From: Gymnothorax reevesii | Lineage: Eukaryota > Chordata > Actinopteri > Anguilliformes > Muraenidae | Assembly (NCBI GenBank): GCA_029721435.1 | Contig: CM056573.1 | Coordinates: forward strand, 98,757,447 to 98,821,446 | DNA length: 64,000 nucleotides | Direction: 5' to 3' | Part shown: piece after piece, positions 27,301 through 39,300 of the stretch | Numbering within the stretch: the first letter of the stretch is position 1 | Layout of the letters: the number at the start of each line of letters is the position of its first letter | Made by a program: the position numbers and the translations under genes | The notes under the pieces: model-generated | The model's database searches: none | Told to the model about the DNA's origin: nothing | The model's input: only the letters and a program-made list of their open reading frames with translations

Positions 27301-30300
27301 ATTCCGAGAGCGCTCCACACTTAACATTTGCTGCTTGTTCTCCACGATTAGGTAGGACAACAATCATTGTCGTCTTACCTAATTGGGGAAACACGCAGCA
27401 CCGGTTAACTGTGGAGTGCTCTCGGCCCAATTCTCTGTTCTTGTCCCACAACAGCAGTGAATTTAGCCCATGATTTAATCGCCGTTACATGACATAAGGA
27501 GAGAAACCGTGACTTCGGTTGCCAGTTACGATCATTGGAAAACACGCCAATAAATGAAAATGATTGAGAACTACTAATTGCAGTCATAAAGGGACGTGTC
27601 TTGGCCCCCCCGCTGGCTACGCCTCTGTGCACATTCATGGTGACATCAAATGTCAATGTCTCACGAAGCTTCTGAATTCCTGCAGCTCACAAAACAGAAT
27701 GTATTTATTTCTGCCTCTGATTGGCTGGATACGCCTTAATAAGAAAACATTTCCAATCAAAGTGACACTATCATTAACTCATGGATAGGCTGTTTGTGAG
27801 TCTTACTACCCATGGTGGTGCTAACGGCACATTGATTGATTGATTGATTGATTGATTGATGGATGAATGACGCTTGAGTCTCATTGCAACACTCCTTCCT
27901 AAACTATGCCTATCCAATGTAGTAAAAATGCAGTTTTGGGACTTAGGCACGCATGTTAAGGCTGCTCATGCAAAAATAAAACTGTTTTCAACCAATGACA
28001 TCACCAAAATGCAGGTTAACACTCAACCTGTTTCCGAGTAAGAATAAGATAAGATAAGATAATACTTTATTATCCGAAGCAGGAAATTTGTTTTACATGT
28101 CACAGCTCAGTAAAACAGATAACAAAAATATGTAAAAAGTGGTAAAAATGATTGGCGGGCTCTGTTTGTTCTTATTCTCGGCATTCTGAGACGGCATTCA
28201 GAAGGTAAAAATATATATTCTGAATACAAAACGTGAATTATCTCGTAAGATTGAATTTACTTTTTTGAGGATTTGTTCCTCATAGGTAGTGCCAAGACTT
28301 TCCAAAGGGAGGCCAATAAGTTTACTTGATATGTTTACAATTTTGTGCAATTTATTTTCGTTTTGAACAGACAGAGATCCATACCAACACAAAAAGCTAA
28401 AAGTAAGAATGCTCTTGATAAAACAATTGTAAAATATGCATAAAATGGTATTATCAATGTTAAAATGACAAAGTTGTCTTAAAAGATGTAAACGTTGCTG
28501 CCGTTTCTTGTAGATATAATCACAGTTTGATTGCCAGGTAAGCTTAGAGTCTATAATAGTTCCCAAATACTTATACAACACACTTTCTATTTCTTCTCCT
28601 GTGATAACAACTGGCTTCAATGGACATTTGTTCTTCCTAAAGTCAATATGCAACTCTTTGGTTTTTGAAACATTTAAGAACAAGTAGTTGCTGTCACACC
28701 ATTCAGCAAATTTGGAAATTTCATCTTGATAAGAAACCTCTGCATCATTGAGCAGCCCAGACAGTGCGGCATCCTCAGCAAATTTAACAGTAAAACATGA
28801 ATCCACAGAGCTAAAACAGTCATTTGTATACAGAATAAACAGAATTGGCGAAAGAACACAACCTTGTGGAGCACCAGTCTTTGTAACAGAAACAGATGAA
28901 CGCTTATTATTTACAGTAACAAATTGGGATCTATTAACAATAAACGAGTGGATCCATCTAACAGTATGTGTGTTAACACCAAGATTGACAAGTTTCTTCA
29001 TTAAAATATGAGTTTGTATGGTATTAAAAGCAGATGAAAAATCAACTAATAGAATTCTGACATAGGAACCAACAGTTTCTAAATGTTTATACACATTATT
29101 CAGGAGGGTCAAAGTTGCATCTTCCATGCCACGTCGGGGTCTGTATGCAAACTGTAACGGGTCCATTAAATTTTCAGTCTGTCTCAATAAGGAATTCTTC
29201 ACTATTCTCTCCAGACATTTCATGGCAATCGACGGTAATGCTACAGGGCAGAAATCATTATTTACTTTAGTGTTCCGTTTCTTTGGCACTGGAATGATGT
29301 TTGACGTTTTCCAAATATTGGGGACGAGGTGAGTATCTAAAGAAATTTGAAATAGTTTTTGGAAAATAGTAGCCAACTGTTCCTTACATTGCTTCAGAAC
29401 AATCCCAAGTAGCATATCTGGACCGCAAAATTTCCGTATGTTGATTTGATTTAAAGAGGACAGCACATCACTTCTTGATATTTGTAGTGGGTCGTCATTG
29501 TTGGGGAGAGTGTCCAATATATCCAGCCTTTCTGCGTCAAAGTCATGGGTGTCGAAGCGCGAATAAAATGTGTTGAGTTCATCAGCGTTGACGTTGCTTG
29601 AGGCAGCTTGAGTTTTCTTAGTTGATCCTGTGATGGTTTTCAGTCCTTGCCAAGCGTGACGGAGATTGTTGTCAGAAAACTGTCTTTCAATTTTATCTTT
29701 ATATTTAAGTTTGCATTGTCTTCTTGATCGTGCAATTTCCCTTTGAGCTTTTTTTGACCTGAAATCTGTCTCCAGTACAAAAGGCACGTTTCTTTTTAGT
29801 CAGAGCAGTTTTCAATTCTTTTGTAATCCACGGCTTATTGTTAGAGTATATAGTCACAGTTTTGTTGGGTATGACAGTATCTACACAAGAGTTTATATAA
29901 CTCAATTATGTGATTGTGTCAATTTATGTAATTCAATAATAAACTGAATTACTTTACTGAGAAAATGGGCTTCTAATACGCTGCATTGCCATGAACGATT
30001 ATGACATACAGCTTTGCGTCAACAAGGAAGGCTACAATATGAGATTGCATGGATGGTAATCAAGTGAAATTTCTCCAAATTCCCTCTTAGAGTATTATAC
30101 AGTGAAAGCTGCAGAAGATGGTATTTAGATAAGGTTTAGATAGTTTAATTTGATAATTGCCATTCATGCAATCTTATCATAGCCTTCCTACAACTTTCCC
30201 AAAAGCCAAACTGCAAAGGCCTAATGAATGACACTGCTAATTTGAAAGTTTGACGCATGGCATGCATTTAAAATCAGTTAGTGTGCATGCCATGCGTCGA

Positions 30301-33300
30301 ATGCTTTCACAATGCATTCATATCCACTTTACCAAATAATTCAATCACCAACGCTTCAATGTAAGAAACATTGATAAATTATTAAATTAATTATCACTTT
30401 GCACTGCAACCAGTGTGCAACTATGCTTCCCTGCAAATGCAGCCTGTTCTTTTGAATGTGTTGGGATTTACGAAATGAACAAAGTGCGACAACCAGTAGA
30501 ATACAAAAAGGATGCTTTATTTCTGAAGGGGGAAACCCCCCACAGCACTGGCAACAGTACAATGTCCGCAATCCAAAATCAAAGTCCAATGGGCGTAATC
30601 CAGAATCAAAACCAGGGCACCAATCACAAAATCCGTAGTCAGGCAAAAAGAGGTCGATAAACAAGAATGCGGTACAATACAGGAAATAAGCAAAGCTCGT
30701 AGTCAGGCGGTCCAGTCAGAAAGATAAATCACTAAGAATCAAGGCATAAACAAATGTGGCATAGGAAGAACGATCTGACAAGAAAGTGAACCAAACAGAC
30801 ATCTTATATACACATCCGGGGTGAGCACATGACCAGGGAGAACAGATACAATCAATGGTAACAATGATCAGGCAGAGACACATGAGGAATAAACTAATTA
30901 CATGAATTTGGCTGAAGCCAAAACGCAGACAGGGATCACAAGACAAACCTATGGACAGAAAGCTCCGGTCAAGGAGTACTAAAGTGTATAGTTTAAAGAA
31001 AAGGAAAGCATAAAGTATGAGTGGAGATCCACAGAAAACTGCAGCAGAGATAATTAGGGAAAGGCAAGGAGGCGGAGGCTAGAATAGGGCGACTGCTGAG
31101 AGATCGTTAGTCAATTAGTAAGTGGAGCTATACAATCCCGAGTGCTTGTTAGTAAGTTAGTCAAAATATTCAAAGTTAGTGTGGTTTAGTAATTAGCGAA
31201 AACAATAAACTGTTAGTATGTGTTAGTAAGATAGTTAAAGAGAGAGGAAGGAAGAACACGAGATAATGAAAGAAGATTGAAACCCAGAAACCAATAAATC
31301 ACCTGAATGAGTGGCACACAAGACAAGGGACGGTGAGCAAAGATACACACATGACAAGACAGGGGAGACGAAGTGCAAAGCATGGAAATGAAAACATGGC
31401 TATGAATGCTATGAACATAAAGAATAATAAAACATGAAAATCCAAATTACCAACACACAATACACAATCCTAAGAATGGTCAGACATGAGCAATAATTCA
31501 GAAACACAGATCAGTCAGAAATGCAAGGCATGAACATGGGCAATGCAGAACTGAACATGAGCAAATAACAGAATCACAACAGAATGCTGAAAACATAATG
31601 ATTAAGTGCAATCTAAAATTAGGCTGCATTGTTAAAAAAAATCATAGACCTGGAGATGGAATTTAGGGAAAGAGACACTGGGTTAATTCATTATTATTTA
31701 TCACAATTTGGGTTTTTTTTTTCCATTCATACAATATTACTATCAAGTCTGTTGTGAATGTCCTTCTCCTGAATAACATGGATTATATGTTATATGCTAA
31801 CATAAATGATATTGTCTGAAGTTAAACATTTATAATTATCTATAATTACTGTATGGTGATGATGATGATGATGATGATGATGATGACCATTCTGACTGCT
31901 ATATAAGCATGTTGCAACCATATAATTTAAAAGAATGAATTGGGGGTGGGAGCTTGTCTTCTTCCCACTCCTTTTCGAGCTCATTTTTGTTTAATTTCTA
32001 TTATTATTTTCAATTATTATTATTACTTTTATACTATTATGTGTGCATGTCAGTGTGTATATGTATATATGTATATATGTGCATATATATATGTATGTGT
32101 ATGTGTATATATGTATATATTTTGTTTTCCAGTTATAGGGACACAATGTAAGAATGAACAAGGCTGCTACAGCTTTCGCATGTACATGTTCCTGTGTTTG
32201 TCTGGACCTGTGTGGAGGCACAGGGTATTTGTATTTGTATTGTATGTATTCGTACTTTATATACTTATACGTTGTAGACTCGAAATAAATCTCTATCAAT
32301 CAATCAATCAATCAATGTTACCCTTCAGTGATCTGACATTTCTTAATACTTTCTTAATAATCACAGGCTTAAATATTGGTCTTGATTGGGATTTAGGGAG
32401 TTCAAGAATGACAAATCAACCAATCAAAAGGCCTGTCACAGCAACGATCAAACAAAGTACTTTGCCAATGTAAAGACTAATACATATTAGTGCCCGAGTG
32501 CCCTGAGCAGCCTGCAAATGTTCTGGTATGGCCTACAAACTACAAGCAGTATGAGGCTGGGGCTATATTTGCGGTAGGCTGCCCACAGTCCACTGATAGT
32601 ACGAGTAGTGTTAAACCATTTAAATGAAGCAATGTCTACTTAGAACTTTAAATTTAAGTATAGTAAAGCATGGAGGTAAGGTATGAAAAGTAAAATGCAC
32701 ATGATGATGCTCTTTAAATGAAAAGAGTGTGCAGTGTACTGTTTTTGGAATTTGTACAAAGCCAGCAAAAAAGGAAAAAACACCTCAGAAACCTTACAAA
32801 TGAAATGTTTAAAGTGGATGAAGATCATACTGCAGAGGGACACGTGTAAAGTTGTAAAAATGCATTTAACTGCAGATGAATTGCTTCTTATCTTCACAAG
32901 AAAATATAATGAGGACACACTGAGCAAAAACAAAATACAGTCTTAAGATGATGATATAATTTATAGAATGAACTAGAGTGTTCAGGTGAACACGTGTGTC
33001 GCCTGCCAAGCACTTATGCGAAAGTGTGACTACCGGACAGACAGACAGACGGACAGACAGACGCTGGACAAAGTGATCCCTATGCGCCGCTATGCTTTGC
33101 AGGCGACACAAAAACGTCATCCGACACTGAATGGCCTGGTGTGAAAAAAGCAATGGCGCTTACAGTCAGTCTGCCAATTTACCCAGTTAATAAATTTACT
33201 GAATTAAGTGGGTGATGCAGCTAGTGTAAGTGCAAGTCCATCTCTGAACAGCCCAAAATAAACAATTTATGATTTATTTCAAACCCCACTGAGATGCTGT

Positions 33301-36300
33301 GGCAAACTTGAGATGGCCGGCTCACACGCGAAAGCCCGCCAATGTGGCTGAATTAAAGTGATTTTTGCTGGGAAGAGTGGGCCAAATTTCCTGCCCAGCA
33401 AAAGTAGAGGACATCGGGAGAAGAAAATCAGACACATGTTTCCATGACGCTGACTGGATTACCTGTTGAATCTTCTTGCAGCCCCACATCAAATGACAGC
33501 TTATCTGTCAAGGACCTTGATGTCTTCAAGCAGGTTAGGTACTGCAATGCAGATAAAGTTTAATACCATTATACCTGGTACACCGCACTGAAGCATTTAA
33601 TGCAGCTCTTGCTCATTGTATGTTTTCTCATAACGTACCCTAAAGTGTTCTACGTGGTTGAATAGCACTGTTATGCATCAAGCATGACTCATGTTGTATG
33701 TTACAAAAAATTACTCATTTCTGAGATAGATTATTTAGATGAAAATTACTTGTGGATATGATAGGTAAGGAATACGGTCTGTACAGTATTCTATTGGATG
33801 TATTGAAACTTTCTTTTTTGACAGTACGGGATTTGGTGAGTAAATACTATGGTTGCAAGGAAGATAATCTACTGAAGGACCTTATTTCTGCAAATATTAT
33901 TTACAGTGTGACTTCTGGCCCATTGATAACGCACTTTGGCAAGTCAATACTGATGAAATAATTGACCCTTTTCAGCTAAGACTTGTTACTGTAAGTGCAA
34001 TAGAACAAACTTCAGATTAAATCAATTCATTTTGTTGTTAAACTATCATTGGATCAGATGTTGCATACAAAATAATACATGCAGAACTTAAGTCCTTCAG
34101 TATATTTCTCAGCTTATCAGGATTTCATAGCCACTGAACGTGCTCACCATCCCACTGAAGGAGTGCCTGAGGAGGATGGCGTGGCCATAGAGAAGAGTCC
34201 GGTGTCCACCACCTTGTGCTGCCTGTGAAAAAACCACACCCATATTAAGGACCACCACCTTGTGCTGCCTGTCCAAACACCACACCTGTATTAAGGACCA
34301 CCACCTTGTGCTGCCTGTGAAAATACCACACACGTATTAAGGATCACCACCTTGTGCTGCCTGTCCAAACACCACACCCGTATTAAGGACCACCACCTTG
34401 TGCTGCCTGTCCAAACACCACACCCGTATTAAGGACCACCACCTTGTGCTGCCTGTCCAAACACCACACCTGTATTAAGGACCACCACCTTGTGCTGCCT
34501 GTGAAAATACCACACACGTATTAAGGATCACCACCTTGTGCTGCCTGTCCAAACACCACACCCGGATTAAGGACCACCACCTTGTGCTGCCTGTCCAAAC
34601 ACCACACCCGTATTAAGGACCACCACCTCGTGCAGCCTGTCCAAACACCTCACCCGTATTATGGACCACCACCTTGTGCTGCCTGTCCAAACACCACACC
34701 CGTATTAAGGACCACCACCTTGTGCTGCCTGTCCAAACACCACACCCGCATTAAGGACCACCACCTTGTGCTGCCTATCCAAACACCACACCCCTATTAA
34801 GGACGACCACCTTGTGCTGCCTATCCAAACACCACACCCATATTAAGGACCACCACCTTGCGCTGCCTGTGAAAACACCACACCCGTATTAAGGACCACC
34901 AACTTGTACTGCCTGTCCAAACACCACACCCGTATTAAGGCCCACCACCTTGAGCTGCCTATGAAAACACCACACCCGTATTAAGGACCACCACCTTGTA
35001 CTGCCTGTCCAAACACCACACCCGCATTAAGGACCACCACCTTGTGCTGCCTGTCCAAACACCACACCCCTATTAAGGACGACCACCTCGTGCTGCCTAT
35101 CCAAACACCACACCCGTATTAAGGACCACAACCTTGTGCTGCCTATGCAAACACCACACCCGTATTAAGGACCACCACCTTGTGCTGCCTGTCCAAACAC
35201 CACACCCGTATTAAGGACCACCACCTTGCACTGCCTGTGAAAACACCACACCCGTATTAAGGACCACTACCTTGTGCTGCCTGTCCAAACACCTCACCCT
35301 TTTTAAGGACCACCACCTTGTGCTTCCTGTCCAAACACCACACCCGTATTAAGGACCACCACTTTGTGCTGCCTGTGAAAACACCACACCCGTATTAAGG
35401 ACCACCACCTTGTGCTGCCTGTCCAAACACGACACCCGTATTAAGGACCACCACCTTGTGCTGCCTGTGAAAACATCACACCCGTATTAAGGACCACCAC
35501 CTTGTGCTGCCTGTCCAAAGACCACACCCGTATTAAGGACCACCACCTTGTGCGGCCTGTCCAAACACCACACCCGTATTAAGGACCACCACCTTGTGCT
35601 GCCTGTCCAAACACCACACCCGTATTAAGGACCACCACCTTGTGCTGCCTGTGAAAACACCACACCCGTATTGAGGACCACCACCTTGCACTGCCTGTGA
35701 AAACACCAAACCCGTATTAAGGACCATCACTTTGAGGCTGACTTATGCACCCAAATGTATCCAAAGCACAAACGACAGAATGATGCAATTACAGTCTGCA
35801 TGGTGCTGAATGGTGGTCAAAATAGAACTCCGTAGCCAGGCCGTGCACCTCGCAATTTTCATTACACTGCGTCACACCGTGGAGGCTGAATTTGATAAAA
35901 AGATGATGACTGGTTAAACTGACTATTAGGAAGAGACAGTAGAACCAGGTGCATGATGGACTCTGTTAATTTCAGCCGTTTCAACCACAAGAATCATAAA
36001 TGGCCGACCGTTTCCAGACACCGTGCAGTGCAGTTCATTCAATGAGCACAGTGAATGCAAAATGAAGCATTACCCACCCCTTTAGCATTACCCTTTTACC
36101 CTCCCCCTCCATGGGAGGATTAAAACACTCATGGTGAATGGAGAGTGGTGACTCTAAGGTGACTCTCGGAATATCTTTTACTGTGATTCTTAAAAAAAAA
36201 AATCCCATTTGACAGAAAAATCTGGCAAACACATGCACCTTCACTTGTGCTCATTCTGTTTGCAGAAAGTGCTTCCACTGAAAGAGGACATATTCATAAT

Positions 36301-39300
36301 CTCAACAGTGAGGAGGAAATGACGACGCTTAATATTGCTCTAACGACAGTAGCAAAAAATGGTTGTGAATGAACTAAACAGGTTCTAACAATTATGGGAA
36401 AGATGCAATAGAAAGTTAAAAGGAACTAAAATGTCACAATGTCACTTGTCAGGCAGCTTACACACACCATTAAAGCTTGTACCTTTTTCCATACCTTTTG
36501 TTTCAAGCAGATCAGACAACTAAGAATGCTTACCTTTCGTATGAGCCTCTAGGAAGCATTAAAATGAGATGCAAGGACATTAATGCATAATTAGATTTGT
36601 AAGCATTTGTTATTGTCTGGTGTTGTTGTAAACCAAAGGTTCTCAGCCTTATCCAGAAAGAGCTATAGTGGCCACAGGCTTTCATACCAACCAATCAGTT
36701 GCACAACTGACACCACTCAGCATGGTCTTTACTCTTTGGCACAGATGACTGATTAGTAAAATCAGGTGAGTAACTTCTGGAAGTAATGGAAGTCTGAACC
36801 CATATAGGCCGATTCTGGATACGGTTTAGAAACTCTGCTGTAAACAGTAAATGAGGATTTCTCTTTGGGAAGGATTCCAAAAATTAGGGTACAAACATAA
36901 GACCATAAGTAAAACTTGCAATAAAGCAAAGGACGCAATCAGAAATCAGTTATTGGTCCAGTAACAGAACTGTCAAGAAACTACATAGCAAATTTTGTGA
37001 CACAATACAGCAATGAAGTGAATATAATGAAACAGATCATTAGAAGGAATTTTAATGAAACATGATGATTTTCGTTGGGAAGCCTGTCCTGAAGCTCCTA
37101 GAATGAGTTTTAAAAGAGCTGGATAAGCTGGTTCAAAGCCATCTCCCCCTTCTGAAACAAAAAACTAGCTTAGCTTTAGAGCAGGTAACCATCAATGTGG
37201 TGATTGTAAACACAGCAAAAACATGACATCAGTTCACAGATATATCATCAAGTCATTTGTATTATATTAAACTACTCATTAACTGCAGTTGTACATACAG
37301 TGCTTTGAAAAAGTATTTGCCCCTTCATGATTTGTTCTTTTTATATATATTTGTCACACTTAAATGTTTCAGATCATCAAACAAATTTTAATACGAGACA
37401 AAGATAACCCAAGTAAATACAAAATGCAGCTTTTAAATGCCTGTTTACTGCCAGACCTGTTGAAAGAAGAAATCACTTAAATAGAACCTGTCTGATAAAG
37501 TGAAGCAGGCTAAAAGATCTCAAAGAGCAACAAATTATGCTGTAATCTAAAGAAATGCAAGAACAGATGAGAAACAAAGTCAGGGAAGTCATGGAAAAGG
37601 TGGCAAAGCCATTTCTAAGGCTTTGGGACTCCAGCAAACCATGGTGACAGCATTATTCGCAAATGGAGAAAACTTGGAACAGTGGTGAACCTTCCCTGGA
37701 GTGGCCTGCCTGCCAAAATTCCTCCAGGAGCATATCGGCGACTCATCCAGGAGGTCACAAAAAAACCCAGAACAACATCTAAAGAACTGCAGGCCTCTAA
37801 AGTCAGTGATCATGATTTAACAATAAGAGAGAGACTGGGCAAAAATGGCATCCATGGGAGAGTTCAAAGGCGAAAACCACAGCGGACCAAAAAGAACACA
37901 AAGGGATCTAATTTCTTAGCGCAGCGCAGGGTGGCGCAGCCCACGCAGTGGTAATTTCGTGCGGTGCAACAACGCCCGCTGCCACTTTGGCAATTTGGTA
38001 GACGGACGTGCGCCGAGATGGGTATGGCGGCGTAGTAGGGGGAGGTGTCACATATTCATCAAGACGCAGTGACAATTTCGTAGAAAAAGTCTCCGCTGAA
38101 GTTGTGGAGAAAACTTGCCAGCTCCAACCTGGTTTACTCTCTGCGCAGTGGTAATTTGGCTGACCGGCGCACAGTGCGCACACGACACCGAAACCTCACA
38201 GGCAGGTTTCCAGAATGTCAGGCACATTTCAATGCAATAAATAATTACAGCAACCACTGTTTAATGTAACTATCTGAATCAGGACATAAATTATAGTACC
38301 AATATCGATTGTCCTGATGTCAGGCGGTTGCCACGCGTAATGGAAACTCGACCTGACTTAATCAACGCAGCTGAATCTGTGATGCAAACTAATGACTTCA
38401 CGTCTTTCTCAGCCAACCACCTATACATATAATGCTTGTCTTCTATGCTCAGTAAAGCCGCTTGCATACTGGAGGCGAAACAAATTTTTCGCACGACTGA
38501 TTATAGTCAAAGTCAATGCAAAGACGCGAACTTCTGTGTATTCTTCTGCTTTCTTCCGTTGAAGATAGACTACAGTCTTTATTCAGTCTCTCTTTTGAAA
38601 ATTAGTCAGATGAATCGAACAGATTCACGCTTTATTTCCACACCAGAGATAAAATATGCTTAAAATAAATAAATAAAATAGTGCTTGTAGTCAGAGACCA
38701 AATCAATTTCATGACCATTGACATTGTGAATCAAATATCTCATGCACGATCCAGACTGTCCGACGCGAAATGCTCCATGTCCGGCAGCCAGCAAAAAGTA
38801 AAAGTATTGATATGAGAACAGATTTATAATGAAATAAAGAATAATAATATACCACCAACAAACAGAACATCTAAAAAGATGACCCGCAAATAAATAAATC
38901 GTAGTGTTCATTGGATGTTCTGTTTGTAGTTAAAATGTCATCATTTTGTTATCAATCTGTTCTAATTGTCCTCTTTTTTTTGGGTGTCAGACACGGAGTA
39001 TTTTGCATTTAATGTTCGAGAGCGATTGTACATTGTCCCACGCCAATGTCGACTCGGTTCATTAATATCTAAAAGATTCAGTAGATTTGAAAAAATTAAA
39101 ATCAATAAACGGACACGAAGTTATATTGAAACCATCCGCCAGTTGAACACGGAGGTATATTAAACCCTGTCCGACTTTCGGGCACGTAGACACTCCGTTC
39201 AACGCAGCAACGCAATATGTCGTGCTAAAAATTTGTTTCGCGTCCAGTGTGCAAGCGCCTTAATATCACTTAGGTTTTATCGTTTTTGGTAGGGGAAAGA

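Larger units (their letters stand above)
26382..33462 (-). other. ryr3 intron 5
   Basis: A 7.1-kb intron. It holds a hAT foldback (27023-27627), an ATTG repeat (27832-27859), a LINE (about 28040-29905), two hairpins (30029-30192, 30249-30303), a solo LTR (30459-31581), microsatellites (31855-31885, 32296-32316), a LINE-type 3' tail (about 32150-32318), a hairpin-ended repeat (32985-33120) and a Tc1 C-terminal relic (33255-33430). In 26382-27022 and 32330-32980 I see nothing nameable. Confidence 0.85.

Noticed and set aside
26979..27656. Paired ORFs starting [14 protein letters not shown] as real genes
   Set aside because: They are the two inverted arms of a hAT-like foldback.
30029..30192. 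microRNA precursor
   Set aside because: The arms have several mismatches and a loop of about 100 nt; a decayed MITE is more likely.
31790..31984. Protein with a poly-His run
   Set aside because: It is the reverse reading of an ATG trinucleotide microsatellite.
34582..34800. Repeat-rich open frames read across the array, both strands
   Set aside because: The 46-bp unit is not a multiple of three, so the frames are chance readings of the minisatellite.
34206..35735. CRISPR-like array of regular repeats
   Set aside because: There are no unique spacers. The whole 46-bp unit repeats, it lies in a vertebrate gene, and it matches the adjacent exon border.
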